Assembly: GCA_003049485.1 (NCBI GenBank) | Contig: PYST01000136.1 | Coordinates: 5,268 to 69,267, forward strand | Origin: Ophioceras dolichostomum | Taxonomy: Eukaryota; Ascomycota; Sordariomycetes; Magnaporthales; Ophioceraceae | DNA length: 64,000 nt | Direction of reading: 5' to 3' | Shown: piece by piece, positions 47,413-58,246 of the stretch | Layout of the letters: every line of letters starts with the position of its first letter | Numbering within the stretch: the stretch's first letter is position 1 | The notes under the pieces: generated by a model | Told to the model about the DNA's origin: nothing | Seen by the model: the letters and a program-made list of their open reading frames with translations, nothing else | The model's database searches: none | Position numbers and translations under genes: made by a program

Positions 47413-49660
47413 ATTGGATTGTGAGAATGGCTGGCGGAAGTAAGGAATGCCGCTTTTTCTATCGAGACTGCACAAAACGAAGCGAGCGAGCGGATAGCAA
47501 GCTTGGATTCGAGATTTCCCTTCTTCGCTGCCCGTAGCTCCAATGTGGTTTTGCAATATGCAACTAAAGTTGACACGCAGCATCAACCCGTTCCCGGCAA
47601 GACGGATGAGGCTCTCCGCGATCGCACCCGCCGAGAGATCTTCGCGGCTAAATTGCCCATGTTTCAATTGCCTATGTACCTTGGCACGGATCGATGAGAA
47701 TCGACGATGAACTGTTCGAAACTCAGCGCTTGGCCTGGGCGGAGGCGCCACCATTTTCAGGTGCCGTCTTCTAAAACGTCATCCGGAGCAGCTCTGCCAT
47801 CAAAGCTGTCTTGTTTTCATTACCTGGCCTGGACCACATACCCAAATATGACTGCACGAAGACGGTCGATATCCGACGTCAAACTATTGCCCTTAGCTCC
47901 CAAACTCAGTGCCGGGATCCGATGTAAGCCCCCTTTCATGCGCACAACTGTTATCACCACCTAGAGATCGAACTAGTCGATTCGATCTACCACCCTATAG
48001 TCATAGGACTTTTACTGGCGTCTGTTTAAGATACGAGACTTGACAGCCAGTTGGCCAGCAGGAAACTTTGTTTGGGGTCTTCGAGGAAGACCCTCCTCGA
48101 TAGCACAACCGCGGGTAATAAATCCATTGGGAGTTGGCCAGCTGAAAACCATCACGTCACGAGAGTGCAGTGGCCTTGGCCGATGGGTCACCGTTGTGTT
48201 CTGCACGCATGTTGGAATTACCTACCTACCCGTTTGCCACGAATGACGTTCGTTTGGGACAAAATGCTGAGCCAACGCTTCACTGATCGCCTGAAAAGGT
48301 TTTAACTTTCTTCCGGCCGATGTGGCCAACGCGGCCCGCCAAAATTGCAGCCCCCCGTGTTGGTCGGGACGGCCCACTTGCGGCGAGACTCGGTGAAATT
48401 TGACGTCCCCCGGTTTGTGGCGCTGATGTACGCATACGGGGTCGAGCTGATCGGTCTTCGGAAACCGTCACCGAGTATTGTCCTTCTCGTAAAGTTGTCC
48501 TCGTATAGTGGTTGCCATCTACCAACTGGTTACCCCAGATGACGATTGTACTTTCTATCAACGTAGAAGTGGCAGATATTGTGCAGATTTGGGGACAGGG
48601 CGGGTCACAGATCACATCAACGATTGTGCGCAGGGTCTCGAGTATGGCCGGTGAGCCGGACTTTCAAGGCCCAGCTGACGTGTCTCGGGTGTGTCCGCCC
48701 GCTTTCTTCATGTGGCCGGGGAAAGGAGACTCGGCAGTCGAGTCGGCGACAGTCGTTGCTTCTTGTACCTTCTCTTAACTGGTCAGTTGTCCCCGAGGTC
48801 TTGAAACGCATGAGGGCCACAGAATCTGTATTCTGCGGCCTCCATAATATCACCATTCTGTGCTTGGATGTGGCGTGGCTCGAAGTTCCAGTTCTAGCCA
48901 CTCCATCGGGCCAGTTGCCATTAATTATGGCTATGAAACCAAACGCTGGACTCACCGAATGTGAGTTCATTGGACAGCTTGGAGGCTCACTACGACTGGA
49001 AGTATCCGAGAGACTTCTCATATAAAGATCTGTTGGCATCGTCTCCCATCGATGCCCACCTCGGCTAGGATTTCTTGATAAACCTTCAGCAGATCCTTCG
49101 GGGGCACTCTAGCAGTGCCGCCTCTTGAACCCTATAATTAAGACTCAACAGCACAGGAACACTTCTCTCTCTTTGGACCTCCTACACAAACATAAACCGT
49201 TTGCACGAGATCTACAAGCCGCTCAGAGAAATGACGACCTTCTACATCGTCTGCTTGCCCACAGAGGTCGCTGCTCACCTAGGTACATATCTACTCAGTG
49301 ATTCCTAACCAGAAATATGAGTCGACCTCCCAGCCCCCCATCCCGTGGCTTGTGTCAAGATCGATAGCCTGATAACGTGAGGAACGGGAGGAAGCCAGCT
49401 CTAGTTTTGGAACGAGACTACTAAAGAGGGACTTGTCCTCTAGATCTAGCTAGAGAATGTGATGCTCAGAAGAGCTCTATATATACACGAGTAAAGAACT
49501 ATAGAATCTTCTAGAACTGTATTACAAATAGTAAAGGCAGTTCTAGAAGAGACGAATTCTGACAAATGTGATAGAAGACGATAGAAGACAGTAGAAGCTG
49601 ATAGAAGGCCATGTGGAATAGTGGAAGCGTATTGCCACAATAAGGTTCTCCATTCTTGAC
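47413..49660. other. 2.2-kb intergenic region
   Basis: No conserved gene is recognised. Frames are short (no more than 148 codons). A TATATATA string lies at 49478-49485, and a stable inverted repeat at 49507-49550. The region leads into the decayed amidoligase-like copy. Confidence 0.45.
49507..49550. repeat. Perfect inverted repeat (hairpin) with TTCTAGAA cores
   Basis: TCTTCTAGAACTG at 49507-49519 is the exact reverse complement of 49538-49550, leaving an 18-nt loop. Each arm contains TTCTAGAA, which also resembles paired heat-shock-element units. It sits about 110 bp upstream of the decayed amidoligase-like sequence. Confidence 0.6.
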
Positions 49661-51112
49661 AGCTTGTCTCTGGGTATCGAGCTCGAACTCTTCATTTCTC
49701 CCAAGGGTGACCTACCTGCTGAGATCGAGAAGCAATACAAGGCTAAGCTTGGCTCCAAGCCGGAGGACCGCAATCTCCACTGAGAGCAGGTTCACAATGC
49801 CGTAGCACAGGAGCTTTCCAATAAGGGGCTCAGGCCATCGTACAGGGAGGTGGGCTAGGAGGGGATCAATAACTTCGGGACGTTGGTCGTCATGGATGAT
49901 ACTACGGTCGATGAGGATCAGGGGAAGGATTGGCGTAGGTGCTTGCCAGATAACTCGATGTAGATGGACCCTTCCTATTTGATGGCCTCGTCCGTGTCTC
50001 ACTAGTGCCGAGTAACTAGGTAACTACCTTATCGTCATGGCTCTCCTTGTCTAGGGCGCATCGAGTTTGTTTCGCCGATTCTTTCCACTACCTCCTCCGC
50101 CACCACTAGGGTCACCCAGATCAACCTCCTCTTCGACATCCTACACAAGGTCTACGATGTCGCAATAAACACTAGCTGCGGAACGCATATCCACGTTTCC
50201 CTAGGCACGAAGACGGGACCCCAGTGTTTGTACAAGGTTGCTGATCTCAAGGACGTCATGAAGGCGATCGTGGTGTACAGCGGCGCCGTCGGGAAGACCC
50301 TACCGGCGGGCAGACTGAAGTACGCCAAGGCATTTGCGGAACCGAACTCCGACGCTGGAAAGTTGAAGAGCAAGAGTATTTCCGACCAATTCGCCATTAT
50401 CGACGCGCTTACTACGGCAGACGGCTTCTGGTCGCTCCAGGGGGCGGCCTGGGAGAACAACGTCGCCTGGAACTTTGGGCAGTTGCAGACCGACTGGACC
50501 GACTCGATTCACAAGGGGACCATCGAGTTCAGACAGCCGCCTGGGGTCGACAAGGCGGCGGATGCGTGCCATTGGGCGGCCTTCGCCCTCACGTTCGTCA
50601 AGTCTGCGATGCTGGTTACGAGTTGGAGTCCTAGCGCCTTTGATGTTGCGGCTCTCAAAGGCCTTTATCGAGGCTGGGACCAACAAGCTGGGGATTACGA
50701 CGCAGGGGGCTCTTGTTCTCGCCAAGGTCCGCGACATGGCGGTACGTCAAGCCCCTTAAACCTTCCAACTCGTCCCTTATCGTCACTCTGCTAATGCGAG
50801 ACAATACTATCTATGCTTGCCAGTCGTCACACGCCGGAGCGGAAGGAAGCCACCAGGTCACCGCCACCTTCTGCAGGTGCTTCGCAGAAACAGCAGCAAG
50901 GCGCGAGCCCGCCGGCCAGCAGATCCAAGAGCAGGCAGTCGACTATCGACGCTCATCCTCCGCGGGCAGGATCTCCTGCAACCTCGGTGCACTCCGTGCA
51001 GGACAACAGCAGCAGCAGACCGCCAAGTGTCGCCAGCAACCGGTCGACGGGGTCGCAGGCCAAAGGGAAGGCTACCGTTGGTGTGGACAACAGTTCCAAG
51101 CACAAGATCTGA
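49661..51112 (+). pseudogene. Decayed amidoligase-like gene (copy 1)
   Basis: Relatives belong to the putative amidoligase (Amidoligase_2) family, carboxylate-amine ligases related to glutamine synthetase/GCS. LGIELELFISPKGDLPAEIE (from 49670) matches the first strand of the intact copy at 52732-54068, followed by in-frame TGA at 49781, TAG at 49856 and TAG at 49961. After a plausible intron ending at TAG about 50054, RIEFVSPIL, SCGTHIHVS and GTIEFRQPPG are all recognisable. At about 50660 an extra A in CTCAAAGGCC shifts the frame; the family-like continuation KAFIEAGTNKLG is in another frame. A final Ser/Gln/Pro-rich tail ends near 51112. Three stops and one frameshift argue for a pseudogene. 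The middle ORF (50228-50794) alone lacks the N-terminal part of the fold. Confidence 0.75.
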
Positions 51113-52731
51113 GAACATTGGAATTTCTAAGGACGGTTGATGCACTAAATGGGGTTTGGAAGACGAGTCAAATTGGGACACGTACGCATGCCGACTCAGG
51201 AGACGGCGCTGGTTCGTTGGTCTCTGCGGCTGGTATCGGTTTGAAACTGGTATGGGTCGTCGTCTGGGGAGATTATTCGTAGAGCTGTATTTGGCGTAGT
51301 GCTAGCACCACTATATAGGGGTTAGATGATACAAGAGAGAGGGCGTTGTCGGCACGTCCTTGCTACCTAGCTATCAAAACAAGTGCCTCCTTACTTGCCT
51401 AGGTATCTATCAGCGTAAAAGGTTATGTAAAAATACCAACGGAGCATGGCCACCAGTGATGAGACACAGACATTTTGCTTGAGTTCTATAGGGAGCGTGT
51501 CTCTGGCTTATATTAATGAATGTTCCCCGTATACCCAAAACGGGGGCGCGCTCGCTCACAAGCGACCTCTATAACTGTCTCGTCGGCATCTGGGGCCTTG
51601 TAGATGAGTCCGCAAGATAGATGGCGTATAGCAGTATTCACAAATAGCCATGAGTTGGAGATACGAACCCTTAAATAATGCTAGTTGGCTACCTAACCGG
51701 CCACCTTGCCAAAGTTAGGCCTCATCGCAAGGGCTTCCGCCGCTGACGCCGCTGAGAAGGCGGTCGAGACCTCAACATATAAATAGCGCTGACCTCCGTC
51801 TCTACCAACCGCAAGCAGCGTGGGCGGCCTAACGCACTGTTCGGAAAGCCATCAAAGCTGATTTGTTAGCTATGAACGAGCAAGAAAGTGTCGAAGCGAA
51901 GAACGAAGCAACACTAATTAAGGCCGGAACGGCATCAAAATTAGGGTCTAAGCCGTTTTAGCTCTGTGGCATGGCCCTCCACGCCGGTACTTAGAAACCT
52001 AGGATCATGATGGCCGATGAAAGAAATTCCACCTTGTAGTCCATTTCGGTCCAACAGTCGATAGAAAAGGCCAATTGATGTGCGTCGCGGGTGATAATTA
52101 ATTGACCCTGACATTCACCTACTCGTTCAGGCCACGAACAACAAAAGAGGTCCGTCCCTTCGTACTATCGGCCAAATCCGTCTGAAACTTGCCTTACCTG
52201 CTTGTTTTATGATGTGCGATACATTCCACGCCGGCCTGTAGGCTATGGTGGACTGTAATCAGCGGAAGAGGCGCCGGCCTTCGTGTTCTGAACATGAATA
52301 TGACGCTGTTGGCCTAAACTGTCGCTGTGCGGAGAGAATCAAATTTGCCTAGTCACCTTGTGCCTGACTCCTCTGAGGCCGGACGGCAACTCCGGCACCA
52401 TCTAACAGGAAGGCTTGGTAGTATAAAGACAGTCTTCGCGGCTCTGTCCAAGGGAAAACGGATGTTTTTACTTCTAAGTCTTACTCTATATCTTCATCAA
52501 TTTCCATAAACGCACGCTCTGGCAGTGTCGACTCTCAAATCGCTCTTTAAAGTGAGCTCTAACACCTCTTAGCATCCGAAAACTTTTCGCTGCTTAAGTG
52601 CAGAGTACTTATATAGGCACTGCTCAGTCGAGGATCTTGCGTCGTTACACTACTCATATCACTCAAGACCACATTCGCTAGACCCCGTCCTCCCGTCGCG
52701 CAGTACTCCCCCTGAAATATATATCATCAGA
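51113..52731. other. 1.6-kb intergenic region
   Basis: No gene is recognised. The sequence is less GC-rich than its neighbours, with stops in all frames. It may include decayed repeat DNA, but I could not identify terminal repeats or a transposase motif. The last 150 bp hold the promoter of the intact amidoligase-like gene. Confidence 0.45.
52610..52616 (+). promoter_or_regulatory. Putative TATA box of the amidoligase-like gene
   Basis: TATATAG lies 116 bp upstream of the ATG at 52732, a normal spacing for a fungal TATA element. Confidence 0.4.
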
Positions 52732-54068
52732 ATGTCGAAGCCCCTCCGAACCACCACCTCGAGCGTGCCGCCGTCCCCCTATGTCGACCTATGCTTCGGG
52801 ATCGAGATCGAGCTCGTCGTCTCCGCCAAGCCGGCGATCGTGCACGAGCTTAAAGGACGCTGGGAGACACTGATTGCGGCCACCAGGATAACCGGCACCC
52901 CTAAAGAGAAGGAGATGATGACGTACGCACTCAAGCGGAAGGCTCTCGCCGACATCATCGCCGAGAAACTGAGGGTCAAAAATATTCACCTTGTCAACGC
53001 GGTGAAGATGTCAGACAGCGAGCCTGACACGCCCAAGGGGTATTCGAAGTGGACCGTCGAGGATGACATGAGCATTAGGGATAACCAAAAGAAGGGGCAA
53101 TGTGAGAGTCCAGCCCCAGTTTGGCTCCCAGCTACCGATTACCAGTACAGAGTGAATCATCTGATACGAACTAACAGTTTTCCCATACTATACTAGCCAC
53201 AGTTGCGCTAGAGTTTGTATCGCGAACCATGTCCATCACCAACGACAACTGGGAAGAGGAGCTCCAGCAGTTCTTCCAGGTGCTCCACGAGAACGTCAGC
53301 ATTCCGACCACAGAGTCCTGCGGCACGCACGTGCACATCTCGCCGAAGCCCAAGTCCTTCAGCGTCTACCAGCTCAAGAACATCACGAAAGCCGTCCTCT
53401 TCTTCGGCGAGGACATCAGCGCCAAAACGTGCGTCCGGGCGTCGACCCCGCACGCGACGCCCAACACCGACAAGCTTTCCCCAAATTACAAGGCGCTCTA
53501 CGACGCGGACAAGTGCGCGGACCTCTTCGCGTCGCTCGACAAGGACCTGAAGACCGTGGACGACGTGTACGCCCTGAGCGGGAGCACCAAGTTCGTGACG
53601 TGGAACTTCACGCAGGTCCAGAAGAGCATCGAAGCAAAAAGGTATTTCGGCACTATCGAGTGGCGCCAGCCCCCCGCCGTCACGAACGCGGCCGATGCGT
53701 GCGGGTACGTCAGGTATGCGGCCGAGTTCATCGCTGCGGCTATGGCTACGAAGCAGAAGCTCGGCGACGACGACTCTAACACCACTGCTGCTTGGCTGGG
53801 CGAGGGGTACACGATCGATCACTTTTTGGCCGCTGGCAGGAAGCTTATCATCCCAGCATCGGAGAGGGAGAGGATTGCCGCTTCCGCTGCCGCTGCCGCG
53901 ACGGCAAGCACGCCCAGTAATACTACTAGGAGTAGTACTACGCCCTCCACATCGGCGCGGGGGGCCACGGCGGGCCAGCAGCAGCGGTCGACGTCGCGTA
54001 CGAGCAGCAGCAGCCGGAGCCCGGTCGGACGACAGGCGAGCAGCTCGCGTTCAACTTCGCCGAATTAG
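52732..54068 (+). CDS. Amidoligase-like protein (copy 2, intact)
   Basis: Two exons (52732-53101 and 53197-54068; intron GTGAGA...TAG, 95 bp), giving 413 aa. Motifs fit the putative amidoligase family (Amidoligase_2). LCFGIEIELVV (20-30) carries the paired Glu expected to bind metal/ATP in the glutamine-synthetase-like fold. VALEFVSRTM follows the intron, then SCGTHVHISP and GTIEWRQPP supply further active-site-like residues. The family is thought to join carboxylates to amines, making small peptides or modifying proteins; the substrate here is unknown. The last about 70 residues are Ser/Thr/Ala/Gln-rich low complexity, as in copy 1. The intron junction is supported by alignment with EFVS in copy 1. 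It has no neighbour that hints at a pathway. Confidence 0.8.
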
Positions 54069-56210
54069 GAGGGCAAGTCAACAAACGGGAAGTCGAACGA
54101 GGGGTGGGGGCCATAAGGGCGGCAGCAGTAGGGGGGAGGCGACCGCTGCTGCTCATGTAGGGGTTAAGTGAGTATGTATAACGGTTTGGAAGAGAAAATG
54201 TGTCGAGAGAATGATGATCTTGCTGCGGGCGGTCCGGGTCACCATTGCCGTCGAGCTGGGCTCTCTCTCCTCTATGTTGTTAGCTTTACGACATTATTGT
54301 GTAGGGGGAAGGGGGGAAGGGCATTGCAACTAGTGCTGCATCACCGGGGATTGGCTGCCTGGATGGAGCTGGACTTGACCATCCCCGGCGAATCTGGCCA
54401 CCCTCGGATCTTTGAGCTGGACTCGAGATGTAGAGGAATTTCTAGACTTGGCTCGGGAAGAAAGTATGTACGGACTGGACGGGGCCAGCAGAGCAACTTT
54501 TTCTTACTATGGGTTTGGTTGGCTCCTAGTAGGCCTAGGCACCCTGACCTGATAGGTGACAGAAACTTTATGGCCTAGAAAGAACCTACTTAGTAATTGA
54601 TCAACAGCTCATGGTGGAAAGTCGAGCCGGTTGAAACAAAGCGGCACTCAACGGCAGACGGTCATGTGCTAGAGGAATCCGTCTGATGAGACCTGTCCTT
54701 CGAAGAATGTCGTAGGAGTGTTTTGAACTGGCGCTTCGATCGAAAGGTCCTTCGTTGTTGTCGGTACGACGGTGGCTGTGTCGTGGCTTTCTCCGCCCTC
54801 AGCCCTCTTTCACTACATAATAGGAGCTGGGTCTATGTTTCCGCTCCTTCGGAAGTTTAAAATCGACAACGACGAGACTTCGAGTTTGGACTTTTAGCAC
54901 TCCCAGAGATGACTTCAGATTCTGGTTCGTCCACGCACTTTCAAATTCCGAATATTCTTCCCTGGTTGCTACATAGTTAGTGGTGCCTATCTGGATTAGT
55001 ACCCAGCCGGGCGCATAACTTGTTCCCAAGTACCTTGGTGGGCGTCTCGCCTTCCTGCCGAAAGGGCATCTGCATGTTGGGGCCGCCTGTTTGTCAGCTG
55101 AAGCTATCTAGAAAGTTACATAATAAAGGCTAAGGAGGGAGAGGTGACTGGGTGAAGATCGTGTCGAGAGGACTCCCATTCATGTGCATGATCGACCAGC
55201 AGGGTTAGGGGGGCTATGCACTCAGGGCACACCGGCTGGCGGACGAGTTGGCCTGGTGTCAAACAACCCTGAGGCCAATTAGGTGGCTAAGTGGGTGGTG
55301 CAAAAGGGGCAGTGAAACCCGTGACATAATTTCGCTGCGGCTTGAGATGAGGGGGAGCTTGGGGTAATGACTGAGTCACCTACCAATGGCGTAGCTTCCA
55401 AGCTTCCCAGTGCGGTGGGAGCGAGGGAGATAAGATACTATGACAGGGGCCGGGAGGACTCAAGTCTGGAGGATGGACATCTGCCCTTTGTGGCACCACA
55501 ATAGCATTCTAGTACCCCTGTCCTAGATGGGTGGTAGCCGTTCGGACTTCGAACGAGACTTAATTCGGACTCGGACAGCTTGTGCTACCTTGACTACGGC
55601 GGTGGCTGGTCGCTGCATGCCGACCTACACAGGCCGTAAGAGGCGCTGTGATGTGGCCAGCTCGGCGGGCAGACCCGACCCTGTTTGACCAGCCCTGTGA
55701 CCCTCAACAGCGGCAGCAGCAGCACCTGTCGAGGAGATTCCTGGGGCCTTCGCCTGCGTTCTTGATAATTAGGAATGGCCAAGGGGAGCTGAGGCCTGAA
55801 GGGTCTTCTGCTCGAAAACGATGGAATTGAAAACTCTCTCCCTCCTTCTTACCTCACAAAGTAATCATTACCTAGATGATAGCTTCGGGTCAGGCTTCGC
55901 CGGCTGGCGTGATCTCATGTAGGATCATCCAAAGAAAGACCACTAATTCTTTGGGGGATGGGGGGATTCTTCGCAGCACCGCTGTCCCTCCCTTCCTTGT
56001 TACGTCGTTGGCCAGAAAGGGTAACCTCCCTGCTCCATCTGCCGTGGCGCAAGAACACATATGTGGCGAAATCAGATTTCTCCCTCAGAGGTGCGGTGGG
56101 GGTGGCGTAGCTTCGCCGATTCGCCAATGGGAAGCTTTCCGAGGTAGTGGTACTGGGATGCACTGCGAGGACTTTTCGCTTTGACTCCTCCTCCCGAGCG
56201 CTTCCTGCCA

Positions 56211-56235
56211 ACTGCCTACCTACCTTACCTACCAC
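56211..56235. repeat. Short CCTA repeat
   Basis: Repeated CCTACCTACCTTACCTACC-type units, the same low-complexity class as at 56338-56394. Confidence 0.5.
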
Positions 56236-56337
56236 TGCGGCCCCCACAATGACGCCTTTCCCTCCATTGCATGTGAGGTGGCGGTTCAACCCGCCAATCC
56301 GGCCAGGGTCCTATCGGAACGTGATCACGTGCTACTA

Positions 56338-56394
56338 CTATCTAGGCACCTAGGTACCTACCCTGCCTATCTGCCTAGGTAGGGTAGGTAGGTA
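56338..56394. repeat. CCTAGGTA/TAGG palindromic cluster
   Basis: Dense CCTA and TAGG units in both orientations, including the perfect 10-bp palindrome TAGGTACCTA at 56351-56360. The left (CCTA) and right (TAGG) halves can pair as a hairpin. Confidence 0.6.
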
Positions 56395-57018
56395 ACCAAC
56401 ACGAGGCTTAAAAATCGCTGGCCATGGTACCAAGGCTACGGTGAGGTTGACCGACGTCGCTACTCAGCCTACCATCCACGACGAGGTTGGTGCCAACAAC
56501 GGCAACAACAACAAGACCGAAACCGGTCGCGAGGCCGAGCCAACGTTGCTACCAGCGCCATTCTCCAGACCTATCAACTGGCCTTTGGTTTGTGGCTTGG
56601 TTGCTACCGGAACAGGGGGACGACGACCATCATCACCTGTCGCTCGCCTGCAGCAGTGGCCGACCCGCAGCAGTGATTCATTTTCCGCCCTTCGCTGTGA
56701 CGAGAAGAATCATGGTTATCATCTCTTCCCTCGCGGTCCCGGGCCTAGGCCGGCCTCAGGCTGGGTGCAGCTGGCGACTCAAGGAGGCAAAAAGAGAATC
56801 CTCGTCTTTGGAAGGGAATCATGGGCCCATGGAACTTCAGGAACGTTTTCTGTAACTGACTAACCCTCACAGAGAGCCCAGCCAGCCCAGGCCCTCGGCC
56901 AGCTCGAGCAGAGATTCCAGTGGTCATGGAATGCGGTGGACGGGCTGCTCTGCGAAGTGAAGATGTTACTCAAAGGCAATGTAAAGTACCCAGTGATTCT
57001 GAGCGGGATGCTGGCCTC

Positions 57019-57024
57019 TATAAA
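57019..57024 (+). promoter_or_regulatory. Putative TATA box of the small Cys-rich gene
   Basis: TATAAA, followed by G, lies 217 bp upstream of the ATG at 57236, with a Thr/Ser-coding-like CA-rich leader in between. Confidence 0.45.
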
Positions 57025-57235
57025 GCGCCCACCCGGCACCGCCGATGAGTCTGTCTCTGTTTCGCAAATCCAGACTCTCACTCACTCAGAAATATCTTTC
57101 AACACGCACTCATTCATTCTTTTATATATTTCCACTTCCCAGTCATTAATCACCCCCCACAGCAGCCAACAAAAACAAACCACCAAGCAACACCGAGCCT
57201 TATCCCACCCGCCCCCTCCGGTGTCATCAATCAAA

Positions 57236-57499
57236 ATGTGCTGGTACCGGATATACCAGTACGAGTGCACCCACCAGACCGGCTGGACGTGGGCCAGGGC
57301 GTGCAGTCGCTATCCCAACTGCAACAGGCAGTGGCACGAAAACGGCATCTTCATGAAGCGCGGCCTCTGCCCGGCGTGCCAGTACGACCCCGACGCGAAG
57401 CCCAGCCCCAAGCCGGCGCCCGACCCCAACGGCGGGGGTCACAGTGGGGGTGGAGAGCGGCGGGGGAGGAGGAGGAGGAAGCCCGCTCCCAAACAGTAG
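57236..57499 (+). CDS. Small Cys-rich protein with basic tail
   Basis: Single exon, 87 aa. The ATG follows TCAAA, a good fungal start context. Residues 1-51 hold six Cys and two His (MCWYRIYQYECTH, then CSRYPNC and CPAC), in a spacing suggestive of a small metal-binding fold. There is no signal peptide. The tail (52-87) is Pro/Gly-rich and ends in a strongly basic run (RRGRRRRKPAPK) that could act as a nuclear-targeting or nucleic-acid-binding segment. Similar small fungal proteins with CWY...YxC N-termini occur widely but have no assigned role, to my knowledge. Metal binding is inferred from residue pattern only. Confidence 0.65.
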   Translation: MCWYRIYQYECTHQTGWTWARACSRYPNCNRQWHENGIFMKRGLCPACQYDPDAKPSPKPAPDPNGGGHSGGGERRGRRRRKPAPKQ

Positions 57500-58246
57500 G
57501 GCAATTACCTAGCTGAGCAGGTCACTGGGTACTACTTAGTACCTACCGTTGAGCTGGTTCTCGGTGTTGTTGTTGGCTTGTCTTCACTTGAGCTGGGGGC
57601 GATTAGGACGGACCTGGCTAGGTCTAGTAGTCCCACATCAACCGGGTGGGGATGGACTGCTTCGAGCTGGACTCGGAACATTTCCTGGCGCCGGCCGCCT
57701 GCAGCCGTCAGGTGCTCAGCTAGCTGTGTATGGAGGCGGAAGGTTGGAGTGGTAGTTGATGTAGTGTTGGGAGTCGGAGTCGGCCAGCCAGGCTGCTGGG
57801 CAGGTTGGGCTGATGGTGTGTTGGCCCGAGACTACACGGTCTTTTCTCTGGTCACTGCGGAATGGCCTAGAGCTAGACTCGGCATTCTCAGTGATCAAAC
57901 TCCCCGCTTGGATCTCTTGAGCTAGACTCGAGATCCACGGGATGTGTTGGGACTTTCGTTTTTTTGGGAGGACGCATGGACTGGGCAGGGATAGAGCACA
58001 CTTGTTCTTTTCCTCTCTGGGTTTAGTGAACGTCAATGAGGTCTTATTAGCTAGTAGAATATTGCATAGCAGGACTATTGCTAAATTCTCTGTCTGGCGA
58101 AGGAAGTTTGTAAACAATCAGTGTGACGATTATACGTTCCGTTCACTGAGCTTGCTCGGCCGTCTAATAGACGCTCGGTGATGGCTCTGCGCTAGTTGCT
58201 CGTCTCTGCCTCTCTGGCCGGTCTCAGCGGCGGCTCGAGGATGCTA
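57500..58246. other. Convergent intergenic region
   Basis: Shared 3' flank of the small Cys-rich gene (+) and the SRR1-like gene (-). No gene is seen. Confidence 0.5.

Larger units (their letters stand above)
54069..57235. other. 3.2-kb gene-poor region
   Basis: No conserved gene is recognised on either strand. Frames are short (no more than 140 codons). It includes CCTA/TAGG repeat clusters at 56211-56235 and 56338-56394 and ends with a TATA-containing promoter for the small Cys-rich protein. Confidence 0.45.

Noticed and set aside
49661..51112. RIP as the cause of the stops in amidoligase-like copy 1
   Set aside because: The stops could be transitions, but only some fit the CpA context and the surrounding sequence is not strongly AT-biased, so RIP cannot be claimed by eye.
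51113..52731. Transposon relic between the amidoligase-like copies
   Set aside because: No terminal repeats, target-site duplication or transposase motif could be seen.
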